From Branchiostoma lanceolatum (lineage: Eukaryota > Chordata > Leptocardii > Amphioxiformes > Branchiostomatidae), in contig NC_089722.1 in assembly GCF_035083965.1 (NCBI RefSeq), positions 21,879,142 through 21,943,141 of the forward strand: a stretch of 64,000 nt of DNA, written 5' to 3'. The translations under genes and the position numbers were made by a program. How positions within the stretch are numbered: the first letter of the stretch is position 1; every line of letters starts with the position of its first letter. This document shows positions 34,640 to 47,043 of the stretch, in pieces. Under the pieces are notes generated by a model that saw only the letters and a list, made by a program, of their open reading frames with translations, was not told the origin of the DNA and made no database searches.

Positions 34640-36330
34640 ACGAATCCGCCTGAACCAATGTTTATTGTTAAGTTTCCAACTTCCTTAGCACAAATCCAAT
34701 CGGTAATGTATTAAAATAACGAAGATTACAAACTCTCTGACTAATAATGATTAGTATGCATGTTTGTTCAAGTCGGAATTATCTTTAAGTTATCACTTTG
34801 TAAAGCCAATGTACGTACAGCGAATGGCTTTAACAAAAAATACAAATGACACATTGTTCACCTTTACTGTTATTCAGTTGAATGATTAACCGAATCTACA
34901 TAATATCATAAGTCTTACTGTCACAGCATAAAAAGGAGTTTCGAACTCTTTCACGCAATTACTAACAAGGCGATGTCAACGTGTTTCCCAACGAAAGATA
35001 TATAATAAACCAAAACCGTATATCTAAAAGTGGCTGCACTTCTTGAGTATAGCCAACGTTCCAAGACGCTTAAGCCATCCCTCCTTGAGTAGAGTGCTTA
35101 TCGATCTTAAACAGCACTCTAAGATAGCAAATCTCCGCCAAGACAATCAAGTAATGAACGTTAGTACTTTTCTTCTGTGCACCTGTGAGTCGGAGAGAAA
35201 CTTATCGGCCATTCGAATGAGGAATGCTCTTATTGTGAAAAAGACCATCTGGGAAGAGCTTGCTTTGAAGCACTTAACCTTAATATCGAATGAATGTAGA
35301 TTTTCTTATCTGTGCAGGGAAGTTACCGATATTGAGTGAAGAATGCCACCATAAAGCTTGCCTCCCGTTGTCTATCTTAGGCCATGTTGATTTGATTATA
35401 TGGATGACATCCTCTGGGGATCCAAAACTGATGCGAGTGTGCGAATGTAAATATAGTTTGATTAAAAAAAGGTTGCCTTTATCATGAGATCTGCGTGGTC
35501 AGGAAGGATGAATTGAACTTAACACACAGAGTATGGTATACCGAAATATAGGTTCTTTATTTTTCTTCGTTCAAAACTTCTTCTTTGACTATGGAATTTA
35601 CTTTGGCATTTCATGACATTAGTATCCATTTTCTGAAACTTTTTCTGTGCAGTTTAAAGGAAGTATCTTTTTTTTACTTTGCAGCTGCTTTTTAAAATTT
35701 ACTTTATCATCGGCCATAAACCGCTAAAAACGGCCGAAAATTGATGTACGCGCGGATGTCATTCATATAATCAAATCGACATGGCCTAACGTGAGACTCA
35801 GCGTCCAGCCAATTGCAGGGTAGTATACTGATAATCAGATTTAGTTTGTTTTTGAGGAACTCGTGTGTAACTTATAGCTATCCGACAACTTATCACCTGC
35901 CATCAAGTAACCCGATTAAAGCCCATCCTAGCACTGCAAATCCGTCTGTGGCTATTGATATTGTATCCTGATACTTGAAAAGGGATTTTACTGCCATCTG
36001 CAAGGCCAAGGGCATCTAATAACGCCACTTACCGAAGGCACTTAGCGTTTGGATGTCATCTTCTTCCATTAGTGTTCAGTGTGGAGAAAGGTGGCTATCA
36101 AATATTTACAGGCCATGACATTGTAACGACCCGCTTGGGGGATACTTCTGCCCGTGAGAAAGTTTGCCATAAAGGCTCAATCTAGATTTTTAGAACACTT
36201 TTTGAGTACAAAGCGCACATCGAAAGAGGGCAAGCTTAGGATATTGCCGAAAGTACATGCATAAAGATACGCAAGGCAAAACCATATTGTCTATGAATTA
36301 TAATATCCCGCAAAACGTCCGACCTATTGG
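34640..36330. other. Intergenic, no gene seen apart from a TIR element
   Basis: Reading frames are short and lack splice-site context. The element at 35380-35786 is the only clear feature. Confidence 0.5.
35380..35786. mobile_element. TIR element, GGCCATGTTGATTTGAT family, copy 1
   Basis: Left end GGCCATGTTGATTTGATTAT and right end ATAATCAAATCGACATGGCC are inverted copies 407 bp apart. Flanks are TTA and TAA. The interior shares GATGCGAGTGTGCG-type and GTATGGTATACCGAA-type motifs with copies at 56.9-57.4 and 61.5 kb. Confidence 0.75.
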
Positions 36331-36335
36331 CACAC

Positions 36336-36600
36336 TGGGGTCGTGTGGCGTAAGCGGCAGGGTGTTTGGCCCAGAAACCATATGTCCTGGGTTCGAATCC
36401 TGCCGTGTAACCGATCTTGTGCCCTTGGAAACATTTAACACGATAATTTTCACTCGACCCAGGTGAAAAAAAATGACGTTACCCGACTTAGATTGGGAAG
36501 GTAAAAGTCGGTGGAAGGAGAGGGGTGGGCCGGCTGCGCCTTCCGGTATCATGCTCTAGACAGTGGATAACAATCCACTGCCCTAAGGCTTCAAAAAGGA
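36336..36600 (+). mobile_element. tRNA-derived SINE
   Basis: An A box (TGGCGTAAGCGG, around 36345) and a B box (GGGTTCGAATCC, 36389-36400) are spaced as in a tRNA gene, but the sequence cannot fold into a clean cloverleaf with acceptor ends. A non-tRNA body with a short A run follows. This layout is typical of a tRNA-derived SINE. Confidence 0.75.
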
Positions 36601-36620
36601 TATATGGGACTACTTTTACG

Positions 36621-36750
36621 CCAAAAATAGTTACTCAAGCAACTGGATAAAATTCAGTCAGACGTTTCAGACAGCACCCGCTGTCTTTCGTCAGTGATGC
36701 TGTCTGAAACGTCAAAATTTTATCCAGTTTCTTGAGCAACTATTTTTGAC
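36621..36750. mobile_element. 130-bp palindromic element
   Basis: The left arm (ACTGGATAAAATT, GACGTTTCAGACAGCA) pairs with the right arm (TGCTGTCTGAAACGTC, AAAATTTTATCCAGT), with outer arms CCAAAAATAGTTACTCAAGC and its near-complement. The loop holds CTTTCGTCAGTGA. Same family as the hairpin at 1791-1841. Confidence 0.8.
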
Positions 36751-36799
36751 GTCTCTTACTACCTGGATATCTAACCTTCATCAACGTATTAAAGATTAC

Positions 36800-38400
36800 C
36801 TTTACCTTTTTATTTGCACAAATGGCTCGGGCTGTTGAAGTGATACTCATACGGTCTCGTCACATTGAAAGCACAAGCTAAAGCACTGCCGATGTTATGT
36901 TTTCGATCAAGTCTATATAAAACCTCATTGTTTCGATGAAGGTAAACTTGTATCAAACAATATCTCACGTACAAAACTTGAACTTGAAAGAATGTTTCAT
37001 CAAGCAATAAAGTTTGCGTGCATAAGAGCCATGTACAATGCCAAGGTCAAACAATTTCAAGCTGAAGGTCATGATATGTGCATTGTTAATGGCCCGGATA
37101 TTGGCCCGATGGTTTACGTACTGTCTCACCGCTAATGCGGAAATATTGGGGTAGAGAGCAATTGCGACTTTGGTGTAATTTGGCGTGCCTCTCAGACGAT
37201 CCTTATCGTAAGTTGAAAGTAACAAAATCATTGCCGAAAGATAGCGGTGTCAACGTGAGTCCTATCTATATATAGCCCTATGCGTGCGGGTTTTAATTAG
37301 GTTTGGAAGAACGAAGGATGTGGGTGGCTTAAAAACCTGCTAATGAAGGGAGCAATGATTGATCTTAACCTCAGAGATAAAGATTCTAAATTAGACTAGC
37401 TAAAATAAGTTACAGGAAGGTGGCGCATTATCATAAAATCATTCATTCAAAATTGCTGTTAACAGGGGTGGGGATTGCAAAAATTGCATTGCCCTTTAAA
37501 GAGATAGTAAGAGTTCAACATCAGGCACCATGATGAAAGAAACTACCTTATCCTAAGACCGTGTTTGAGTAGCAAAGGGTAGGGCTATTACCATGCTTCC
37601 TTCGCACATGAGTCACTCCAGAAGCGGGTATCATAATACATCAGAGACTAAATTGTTAGGCTTGAATCCAGTCTGTATTGTTAAATTTCCCATAAGTTGA
37701 AGCCTGAACGCAAGACGAACATTACAGCGATCGAGTTTTTGAATAACCCGAGGACCCTTCCAACAATGGCAGAGTTGAATGCTTATTACAAAAGCAGCAT
37801 AATCTCCGTATCCTCAGAGGCGCTAGTCTTCAAACTTTTTGTGTACCATCTTCTATGTGTGATAGTCACTCGATTGCTTTCATAAGCTTATCGCGTCTAC
37901 CGTTGGCCAGAAATTGTGCCCGAAGTTGGCCATGGAAGTACTGTACATTAGAATCGGGTCCCTGGGGTACATGCATGGGTTTAGAAAAGGATTATTAATA
38001 TTGTTGAAAAGAAAGCTGAGGTAATTTAGCCAGAATTCTGTGCTTTTGTATCCCAAAAAATATGATCTATCAGAAAAATTGACTGGAATGCTCCTTTGAC
38101 CGGATATAACAGGGGTGTGAAACTTATTACTATGTTTCGTTCGTACATGATTTAACTGGACATCTGCTGAAGGCAATACTTAGCAATTGCCCATGTTGTA
38201 AAATATCGCAAAGAAAGACCTTTTAAGTTGTAAGGTTATCCTAACAGCCAACAGACCAACATAACTTTCCCTATGGCAGTTGTCAGGATCGACTCTCACG
38301 ACAGTGATTCTTCTTCGTTTATTGAGATCGATGAGATCGTTAAAGTTTGAGACCTGTTTCAACGTGGCGCCGACAATTTGTTGCTCTCGCGTGTTTCGAC
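36800..38400. other. Intergenic, no gene seen
   Basis: No exon-like frame, microsatellite or clear TIR was found. Confidence 0.45.
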
Positions 38401-38404
38401 CTTA

Positions 38405-38614
38405 TACTGTAAATGAAGAAATGTTCGTGGTGGTTTTATGTCCGCGGTGAACTCTTTACCGCGAACTTAAAATTACCGCGAAATGCCGTTTCTTTGTGTG
38501 ACTGTACATAGCGCTACCATTGTTTTAAACGCGATCTCAAAACCACCGCGAACACTCCATTTTGTCCCTACCGCGATATTGAATCCCCGCGGACATTTCT
38601 GCATTTACAGAGTA
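38405..38614. mobile_element. CTGTAAATG-ended MITE with CCGCGAA motifs
   Basis: Left end TACTGTAAATGAAGAAATGT pairs with right end ACATTTCTGCATTTACAG. The interior is full of paired CGCGG / CCGCG motifs. About 210 bp, non-coding. Confidence 0.75.
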
Positions 38615-38993
38615 CTACCAAAGCCAGGATAGATATACAATTATATCATGCCCGTAAAGAAGTAGGAACAAGCCCCCAAACAGAAACGAGTAGTAACATT
38701 TTGAGGCCTTTGGTCATGTAAATGTCAGGATGAAGAAACACGAGAACTACCCTTTTTAAGAGCCCTTCTGGCTGCACTATCTTATCATTATAAAGGACGG
38801 GTTTTGCTGAGCGTAAATTTGACGACCAGTTATTCATGTGAAAATTACAGTTGGTGCATGTGAACATATAGTTTTCACTACTCTGATATAGACTATTTCC
38901 GTAAAATATGGCTTATATCATAAACTTCAGGTGGATATATACGACGCACACAGTCTTCTATAAAATGTAACACAAGGCAACTTAAACTTTCTG

Positions 38994-39130
38994 GACCCTG
39001 AACCCGATTACTTTGCGAGAGGAGTGAAGGAAGCCATCTACATCAGGACACACCGTCCTTCCCTCACCGGGACGGGGAGCGGTACCTACTTCCGACGAAC
39101 TTTGACCCAGTGCTGACGTCACACATGCGG
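38994..39130 (+). pseudogene. Relic of a reverse-transcriptase retroelement C-terminal region
   Basis: One frame reads YFARGVKEAIYIRTHRPSL, then the next frame continues RDGERYLLPTNFDPVL. This is the (G)VKEAI(Y/H)IR...PSLNRDGGR...LP motif found near the C terminus of many invertebrate RT/GIY-YIG-type elements. A one-base loss between the halves breaks it. No upstream RT domain is nearby. Confidence 0.6.
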
Positions 39131-39986
39131 AAAAATCACATGTCAACCGCACTTAAGTCCGACAGTTTAGAGATTCGGTCGAAAATTCCGGTGAGTAAAT
39201 TTTTGTTGAGTTGGAGAACAGTTTGATTTCTCACTATTTAATTCACCAAGTTGAACTCAGATGAACTTTCATGCTAAGCCAACATAAAGGTCAAGTTATG
39301 CTATAGCCATGAGATATAAACTAAGCTGTAAAGTATAACACACAAATAAAGTCCTGACCTCAAGGGCAATGTACCCGAGCTAACAGACAGATGTTAGCAT
39401 AGTACGTTGATATAGATTCGCTCTCAAACAAATCTACTTGAAGAATCCATCAGTTCAAGTTGGAGCCCCTTGAACAACCGTAGTACGTCTAGAATTGCAT
39501 TTTACTTTTATTGTTTCACGCCAGCTGCTCTCGAAAAGATCCATTTGTGAAAGGGGCTTTTGGCGATGAAACAACAGCTGGATAACACGACGAACCACTC
39601 ACTAAGAGAGATTTCTCGGTATATACAGCCGGATCATGTCGACGACCTGTGAGTGTGAGGCATAAGAAAACAAATGTTGTGTTTGTGGTTACGACACTGA
39701 AAAAAAATAGGTAGGTAGGGATTCTAAAGGTTTCTTCTCTTTTTGAGATTTCGGCCGAAATGATCCAACAAATACAGTTTGTAGCAGGACATGGTATTTT
39801 CAACGTCATGTTGTATTTCAATGATCCAGACATACATCGGACAAGCACAAGTATCGGACAAGTTTATAAAGAAACTGAATATTTAGTACACATTCCTACA
39901 TCAACTGTTCAAAGCCATATTTTGTAAATAGAGTGTGAAATACAGGAAGTTTGCAAGATGCTAGAGTTTTTGACTTCTGTTTCGAA

Positions 39987-40110
39987 TTTCCATCACTCAG
40001 AGGTTACATCGAAAATCTTATACACCTCGACAAAAAAGCTGGGGTCGGTAATTTCCATCACTCAGAGGTTAGGTCGAAAATCTTATATACCTCGACAAAG
40101 AATCTGGGGT
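39987..40110 (+). repeat. Two ~61-bp direct repeats
   Basis: TTTCCATCACTCAGAGGTTA at 39987 and again about 61 bp later, each followed by CGAAAATCTTATA, ACCTCGACAAA and CTGGGGTCGG. It is a local duplication inside a longer GGTCGG-rich repeat. Confidence 0.75.
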
Positions 40111-40454
40111 CGGGTCGGTAGGTTTTCGTTAGGGTCGGTCAGGTAACTGGAAACGCCATTTTTTTTCCTAGGCCTAAGCAGTCTTGTGTGATAACCATTC
40201 ACACACAGCTCTTGCCGAAAATGCGTTTTCAATGATTATTCGACGTCAGTTGCTCAAAGAAAGGTCAGAAGGTTCCCGAGTTTCCCGTATCTCTGACTTG
40301 CAGACTTCGCTGCCTTTCGCGGCGTGTTAGCATCAACGCAGGGTCTTGTGAGCAGTAGTAAATGTCAAAGAGGCAACCCCTGGTGTAGGCAGTCTGCCTA
40401 TACATCAAGCGGCGTGGTTTTGTACTTCAAGTTGTGAATGCACGGTGCTGAATG

Positions 40455-40570
40455 AGTGGAAGAATGGAAGAACTTTATTGCACGAAAATCGTACGCGGTA
40501 CAATGTATGGCAACAACTATTTAAACATGGTACAACATAGAAGTATAGAATAAAACTTAAAGGCAACCAA
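40455..40570 (-). mobile_element. Non-LTR retrotransposon 3' end fragment
   Basis: The minus strand ends in GTGCAATAAAGTTCTTCC and contains CCATACATTGTACC, the same tail as at 31985-32095. Confidence 0.5.
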
Positions 40571-40599
40571 GCAATATTTGGGCCAAAAAAATGGGGGGA

Positions 40600-42360
40600 A
40601 AATGCTGACATTTTATGGTAATGACATCTGCTAACACATTTGCGTAATAACTTCATACTTTGAGAATTTTAAAACCACGTAAAACCACGTAGTTTTGCGA
40701 GCCTACAAAAACCCAGGCGAAGATTTTCAGTGAGCTAGCTCTCACCTCACAACAACATCATATTTTTGCATCATGGACCTCGTTATATATTGTGATAGTG
40801 TTGTTCGAACTAATCATACATCTATAGAAATGACTAAATAGATTGACTTTCAAAATCTAATTTTTGCGCCGTAATATTGCTTGGGTTTCCTTTAACACCA
40901 TAATTGCTAAAACAACAAGGGCTAGCATAGTCTTTGATATAGTGTTACAATCGAGTGGGGCTAATAATGAGTTTTGCAATTTTCAAATGTCGGTAAAAAA
41001 CAAACAAGGACCCGGGCCAGCAAAATTAAGCCTGAACGCACACAAAGACAAGCAAACGAACTGACCGAAAACAATACCTCCATTTCTACGGAGTTAATAA
41101 AAGATGATTTGGTACCACCGCATGTATCTTTTATTCTGACATTTTATCGAAACAAAATTTTTCTAGACGAAAGGTTCTTACCCATGATGAGAAAAGTGCA
41201 CGAAAATAAGATAACTGGAGAGGAAAATAATTGTTCACCATAATCGTAATGGCAGTTTGATGTGGCTTTGGAGACCCCGGATCTGCTTTTGTATGAATAA
41301 ACGTATCTGGGTCGATAACCCTCGAGCTCGGTTCAACGTCAAACAATCGCTTGAAGAGCACTAGCTTTTCCCAACGGGGACAACCAAATGACACAATAGT
41401 CATTAAAATAAATGCGAATATGATAGATTACATGATATATCTATTAGTTATAAATACCATGATCCAAGTGCAATACCAGATAATAGTCTGGAATCTAAGA
41501 AATTGCCTTCTAAAGATTAAGCAATTCATGGTCTCATTGCTGACTAATATAAAATGGCTTCCTAACCCCAGTGGAGTTTCCAGTTAAAGATGCTTTGGTA
41601 CTCCGGCAGTTGGGCACCCAGTGCAACCGTCACTACAGTCTACGACAAATGTTTTAGCCTTTTGCGTACAATGCAAGTCTATGAAGATTCTAAGCTTTGT
41701 TAACGAATGTTCAAGATGATGAGCAGTGTCTAGTCCTTCTGGAAATTGTTAAATCCATAGAGTACATAATGGTATCCTAGGCCCAAGGACAGGATCATCA
41801 GAGTTAAGTTACAAAATGTTGCAGGCCCAAAGATAGTACCTGTCATTGACTGTGATGAACGGCCCTTGCATACAGGTGTAATCTAATTGTGATTTCGACT
41901 ATAATCGTATCTGATAAATGGTCGTTACGATACTCTATCACGTTGAAGTGGTACAATAGCACCACTCACTGTTAAAATGACGCAATTACATCGTGTTCAA
42001 GAGCCTAACAAAAAGTATCGATTTCTGTCTGACACCATCATTTTACATAACGATTGTAATATTTATTTTCTTCATGGGAGGAAGTAATATTTCTTGTATA
42101 GTCCAGAAGCACTGAAGGCCTATAACTATAGTGTTCCTACTGGTAAATCTATGAGGTTGCTTTGCATGGAAGAATGCATTGTCAGTGGGGGACATGGACT
42201 TAATGGCAAATATGGGATTACTTTATGTTAAAAGGAAACCCGAGTGATCATTAGGCGACTCGACTCAGTGACGCTCCGTGAATCACTGTCCTGGTATGGT
42301 TAACATAATTCGTTTAAGAGTTCAATGTCCTTTGACTGTAATTTATAATGCATGAATGGC
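40600..42360. other. Intergenic, no gene seen
   Basis: AT-rich with short frames only. Nothing recognisable. Confidence 0.45.
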
Positions 42361-42371
42361 GGAAAGCACCC

Positions 42372-42378
42372 TTTATAA
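42372..42378 (+). promoter_or_regulatory. Candidate TATA box
   Basis: TTTATAA lies 30 bp upstream of a TTCATTC initiator-like site near 42402, and about 100 bp before the ATG of the orphan exon below. Confidence 0.4.
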
Positions 42379-42472
42379 CCGAAACAGACCACGCACTCTT
42401 CATTCGTATAATACAAGTCGTGAGGAAGATAGCTAAGCTTCTGTTGCGTTTTTAGAATCAGCTTTCGGGGAA

Positions 42473-42753
42473 ATGTTCCTCCCCAAACGGCAAGAGTTTG
42501 ACTGGGTGATCCTATGTTATCGACTTGACTGGAGGCTGGTATTAGACCGCGTCAGTCACTGTGAGATAGATCTGTACGGTTATGTGTCTTCTTCGACAGT
42601 TGAAGCTTCAGATTTGCAGAGTGCAGAGAGCCAGAGCGGGCGGGCAGCAGTAGGTTCTTCTGTGTCTGAATTAAAACTGAAATGTGAACGACCAACCTCC
42701 TTGGAACGACGAAGCACTGACGATGCATCTTGGCGAAGAAAAGCAACTATACA
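42473..42753 (+). CDS. Orphan candidate first exon, unknown protein
   Basis: From ATG 42473 an open frame of about 94 codons (MFLPKRQEFDW...) ends at a strong donor, ACTATACACG|gtaagt (gtaagt starts at 42755, so the exact border is within two bases). The later part is rich in Ser, Glu and Arg (TVEASDLQSAESQSG, LKCERPTSLERRSTDD), base composition is more balanced than the flanks, and a TATA box sits upstream. No domain is recognised and no partner exon was found downstream in the window. It may be the 5' end of a gene continuing beyond, or chance. Confidence 0.35.
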
Positions 42754-43189
42754 CGGTAAGTCCGATACGCTGTTTTTAAAAAAATTCATTGTAATCCGAT
42801 ATTTCATCACAAACTTTAATGTTCAACTTTAATTTATTGCTGTCTTCCACATGTTGATATTACATGTAAGATATGCTTGAGAGTCCTATCATGGAATTAG
42901 GCGGCTGTATAAACTTTCCTCATTCATTATGCAAATAAGATACTAATTTGCATAATAAGTATTTAATCATATACATCATCACTCAAGCTATCTACTTACC
43001 AAAATTCATGACCATCCATCAAGCCCTTCTTGAGTTATTCCCTTTCAAAGTCTGAAGCAAAACCGGCTCCTGCAGTTCCAAACCTATAGCACTTACTCTC
43101 TGTCCAAAGAGCTATCTACCACTCAAAAATCAGTTCCATAACATGTCCAGAACACGAGATATCCAAACAGGAAGTTCCGTTGCAGTACC

Positions 43190-43308
43190 GTGACAAGCCG
43201 CTAGGGGACCCAAAATCTAATCATTTCCAGGTCTCATCAAGATCTACCCACCCACCAAATACATGTATCAAGATAATCCATCCAGGTCTTCTCCAGTTAT
43301 TCCGCTTC

Positions 43309-43310
<2 letters not shown>
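43190..43310 (-). repeat. Dispersed copy of the 3201-4120 repeat
   Basis: The reverse complement carries TTTGGTGGGTGGGTAGAT and a GGTCCCCTAGCG-like remnant of the unit, immediately beside the CA microsatellite. Confidence 0.5.

Positions 43311-43311
<1 letters not shown>

Positions 43312-43401
<90 letters not shown>
43312..43401 (+). repeat. (AC)n microsatellite
   Basis: About 45 uninterrupted AC units. The His/Thr frames over it are artefacts. Confidence 0.97.
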
Positions 43402-43404
<3 letters not shown>

Positions 43405-44700
43405 TTACCCTCTGCATAACCTTCTCGGCAAAGGCAATTTCATGCAGCTGCGAAAACATAAAACATTTTAGTTGCGATATAGTATACCAAGAAGCCCTGA
43501 ACTGGTTTCAGAACTGGCAACAGCGCCAGCACCACGATACGATGATAATGACAGCCAAGGAAGTTTTTCTAGATATCTTCGCAGACCGCAGGTCACAGAG
43601 GGGGCACATCTGTCTACTGGAATTTTAACTTGGTCACAGAAATTATGATTCTCACGCGATCCTATTGTTAGCTTTACGACAAACGTTGAATACTTATGGG
43701 AAAATATTGATATTGTGCCAGCGTTATCAGTGAATGATATGACAATGGTGTTTTGAAATATCTTGTGACACAATTTTCCCTGTATTATTAACAGTCATTT
43801 ATCTTTGCCATTAAGTCATTGTTTATTGGGACATATCAGGTAGACGAAAGAAAATATGACACTGACTAAAGTCTGGAAGACAAGTGGTCATGTCTAGACA
43901 TATAGACAATGCATTGCAAGAAGAATGGGACCTAGATGTTCAAATATATCATATTGATGGAGGAAACTGTATGTAACGTTCGATGTAACGTATCTGATAG
44001 TATGGAGGAGGGCTCTAAGGCATGAAAACGGATTATCATCGAAGCCGGGAATCAAATTCACAGCTTTGAAAAAAAAAATAGAATGCAAACTTTGGAAAAT
44101 GCAACTTAAAGTTAACGTTGTTGCACCGAATGCCGAAGACACAATTCGTCAAGGACATTTTCAAAGATGAAATGATGTTTGTGACGTACGTTCTTTTACT
44201 CCGGGCGCGCAGCAAATGCTGTTTAAACTTTAAATACTGGTGTTTTCAAGGGCTCTAAATGTGATAGAAGCGATAGGGACTCTTCTGGCTTATGGTCTCT
44301 TATCCTAGATAGGTTTCTCACTTCCCATCTTAAGTTTGGTTTGTCTCTGCATGACTCCTAGTGCGATATAACGCGTCGGTAGAATATTACCCCCATACTT
44401 CCGATCTGATGGGTTTTCTTATCTGTCCTGTGCAGGTAGATTGCTTAGTACCTTTTACCTCCAAGGCTTGTTTTGAGTCGTGTTGTTTTGAGGTCACTTC
44501 TCAGGCTTGTTTGAAAGGGGAGAACGGCAATTTAGGCCAGATCTTAACGTAAAGTCTGTAGTGCTTCATCTAAACCATTTGGAAATGTTTTCCGGGTACG
44601 TGATTAAGATAGACAATCCGGAAATAAAGTCTGTTTGAAGTTCTTTGAAATTAAGATAGCTTAAGAAATAATATCTTCATCAAAACGCTAACGTATTGCT
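43402..44700. other. Intergenic, no gene seen
   Basis: No recognisable coding or repeat feature beyond short chance frames. Confidence 0.45.
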
Positions 44701-44893
44701 AGGGTCACATTTCCAAACCGGGGCCCGGCCGGGATGTTTACGGGAACGAGAAATTTAAGTGTATATCAAGAAATATGCACAAAATATACTCATGCCCATC
44801 TTTTTTCTTACGTCTTGTCTGTTTTCATGTCTTTTATATTATACTTTTCGTCCCCTTAAACTGTACGGCCGGGTACATATTTGGAAATAACCT
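44701..44893. mobile_element. TIR element with GGGGCCCGGCCGGG ends, copy 1
   Basis: The left end has ATTTCCAAACCGGGGCCCGG, and the right end in reverse complement has ATTTCCAAATATGTACCCGG. The interior is AT-rich with an open frame ending FYIILFVP that resembles the copy at 53927-54110; this reflects repeat ancestry, not a gene. Confidence 0.7.
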
Positions 44894-45331
44894 CATGCAC
44901 CAAGACGCCGTCAAACAAGTATTTCTCGAATGGCCTAAAAGACAACTCTCGCGGACTGCCATTTACGGGAAGCCAATATTTTACAAAACTCAGATATCGG
45001 TACCGCGAATAGTCTATTCGTCTTCACAGCATGTTAGATGTTGCTATCTGCTACATGTCGGTGTGAAATATGTCTTAGTGTTAATTGCTATACTTATGTT
45101 TAAGATTTATGTTTTCTAATTGTGTTAGAGGGGAACTTGATAGAAAATCTCTGTCTTGTCTCCAATGCGTCGATATGGCGAATTCGAAGCCATTTATATG
45201 TGCCAAGAAGCAGGACGAAAGTTTTTCGCTATCTTTTCTAGTCAGCTGTTAGTATAGAAGATCGAACAGGTGCTATAGCAACACCACGTTTATAAAACAT
45301 GAAGATCAGACGCTGTCACTAACATTGTGCC

Positions 45332-45413
45332 GGTGTTGCAGGCCAGAATGTATCCTTGGCCAGAGTATACTCGGATGTATTCTGACCAGGGGTAGATTCT
45401 GGCCTGCTACACC
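45332..45413. mobile_element. 82-bp foldback element
   Basis: GGTGTTGCAGGCCAGAAT at 45332 pairs with ATTCTGGCCTGCTACACC ending at 45413. A second partial inverted pair (GGCCAGAATGTAT and its near-complement) is nested inside. Confidence 0.7.
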
Positions 45414-46042
45414 GGGCCATTTTCTACCGTAGTACATCATATAGCAGGCAGGTTGTCATGGGTCTTACCTTCAAATATCAAAAGCGCAGTTGTGGCACCA
45501 AAGCCCATGTATGATACAGAAGGCTTCCAGCTAGGTTTTAGGGATTTGGTGGGTACAAGTATGATAAAGATTCACTTCTGTATTGCCATAGTTCTAAACA
45601 GGTTCAACTTCTTCTCGCTTCTTATAAGACAGCTGTAAATGTACGGACGGATGGAGCTTAGAATACATGATTTATCTAATTGCATAATGAATGTGAATTT
45701 TCCTGTGCTATTCAGATAACAAATGGTCTTCTTCCTCGGCAGAACTACTAAGTTGAATGTTATACATCCACAAGTTGAAACCATCGATCTAAGGGGATAC
45801 ACCTTAACGAGACACATGGGATCTAAAGATTCACAGAAAAAGACGTACAACTCGTACAGTTAGCTAGCGTGTTACGCAGAAGAGCGGCTATATAGATACA
45901 GATACAGATTCGGCTCATCACTCATTTGTTACTCAATATGGACGTTTGCACCACGGTTTGGTGACAAACCGAATTTCTTGTATGCGCTGTTTCAATTCAA
46001 AGACACATGGAGACGTAAATAAATGAATGATTGAGTGTCAGA

Positions 46043-46122
46043 GTGAGTGAGTGTCAGAGTGAGTGAGTGAGTGAGTGAGTGAGTGAGTGAGTGAGTGAGT
46101 AATCGCGAGTGAGTGAGTGAGT
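46043..46122 (+). repeat. (GAGT)n microsatellite
   Basis: An interrupted GAGT tandem run of about 80 bp. Confidence 0.92.
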
Positions 46123-47043
46123 ACGGAAAGAGCAGTTTTAACGAGACGAATGCGTATACAGTGACGGTGTGTTTGTCATGGAGAGGTTGACGATGTTGTA
46201 CAGTCAACCCTGGCATCAACGAGGGACTGGGCGAACTTTTAATTGGCTCCTGGCCAATGCATATGGGGTCAGGGGGTTGCTCTAGAAAGGATGGTTGGTT
46301 GACCGGGTGATTGGTACATGTACATACGGTTCGTTCTACTGGACGGTAGTAATTATAAAGACCGGCTTGAAAGATAGAATGACAGTCAAAAGTCATTACT
46401 TGGAAGGGCTGTAGCTGGTAAAACACACCCATTGTATGGTTGCCTTGGTAGCACCTGCAAACATCCTTAGTTTGAAATGGCCGCTGCTGGGCTGGGTACA
46501 GCTGTCAATCAATTTTGATTGTTGAGTGGGGCCTGAAAGTCCCACAAAAAGTGGCTGCTGGTTGGCTAAGACAGTTGGTTGCTTAGCAGAGTGTCTAAAC
46601 TATTTGAGATTGGACGGGACTGTTTCAACATGGCTTGTGACTGCAGGCTGTCGCCTGTGCCAGGTGGTTGCCCGACCAGGTTTGACTGAATTAGTTTTTA
46701 CAAAAGCTCTTAGACTAGCAGATGATATGTGACAGCCACCATGAAGATAAGTCATCTACTTGCAACCAAATGATATTGATATTCACACCAGAGCATCCAA
46801 CTGAGATGATCCAGAATTAACCTATGAAAAACCATAAACTGCCTCATTGACTATTCATTAAAGTGCAACACGGCGTATCCCACTAACAGTGATATCTAAG
46901 CCAAGTGTAACAGTCAATAATATAAACAGATAAAGTTCGACTGACACAGAGACACCGATTGACTAAAGGGGATGCATATAACGATTTCTTGTAAGTACTT
47001 TTGATTGGCTGATATGCACAATAAATGTAGAGCCCAAAGATAG

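Noticed and set aside
36341..36412. Functional tRNA gene
   Set aside because: The A and B boxes are good but acceptor and anticodon stems do not pair well, and a SINE-like body follows.
43263..43628. 121-codon frame with a Thr/His run
   Set aside because: It crosses the (AC)n tract; the flanks do not resemble any protein.
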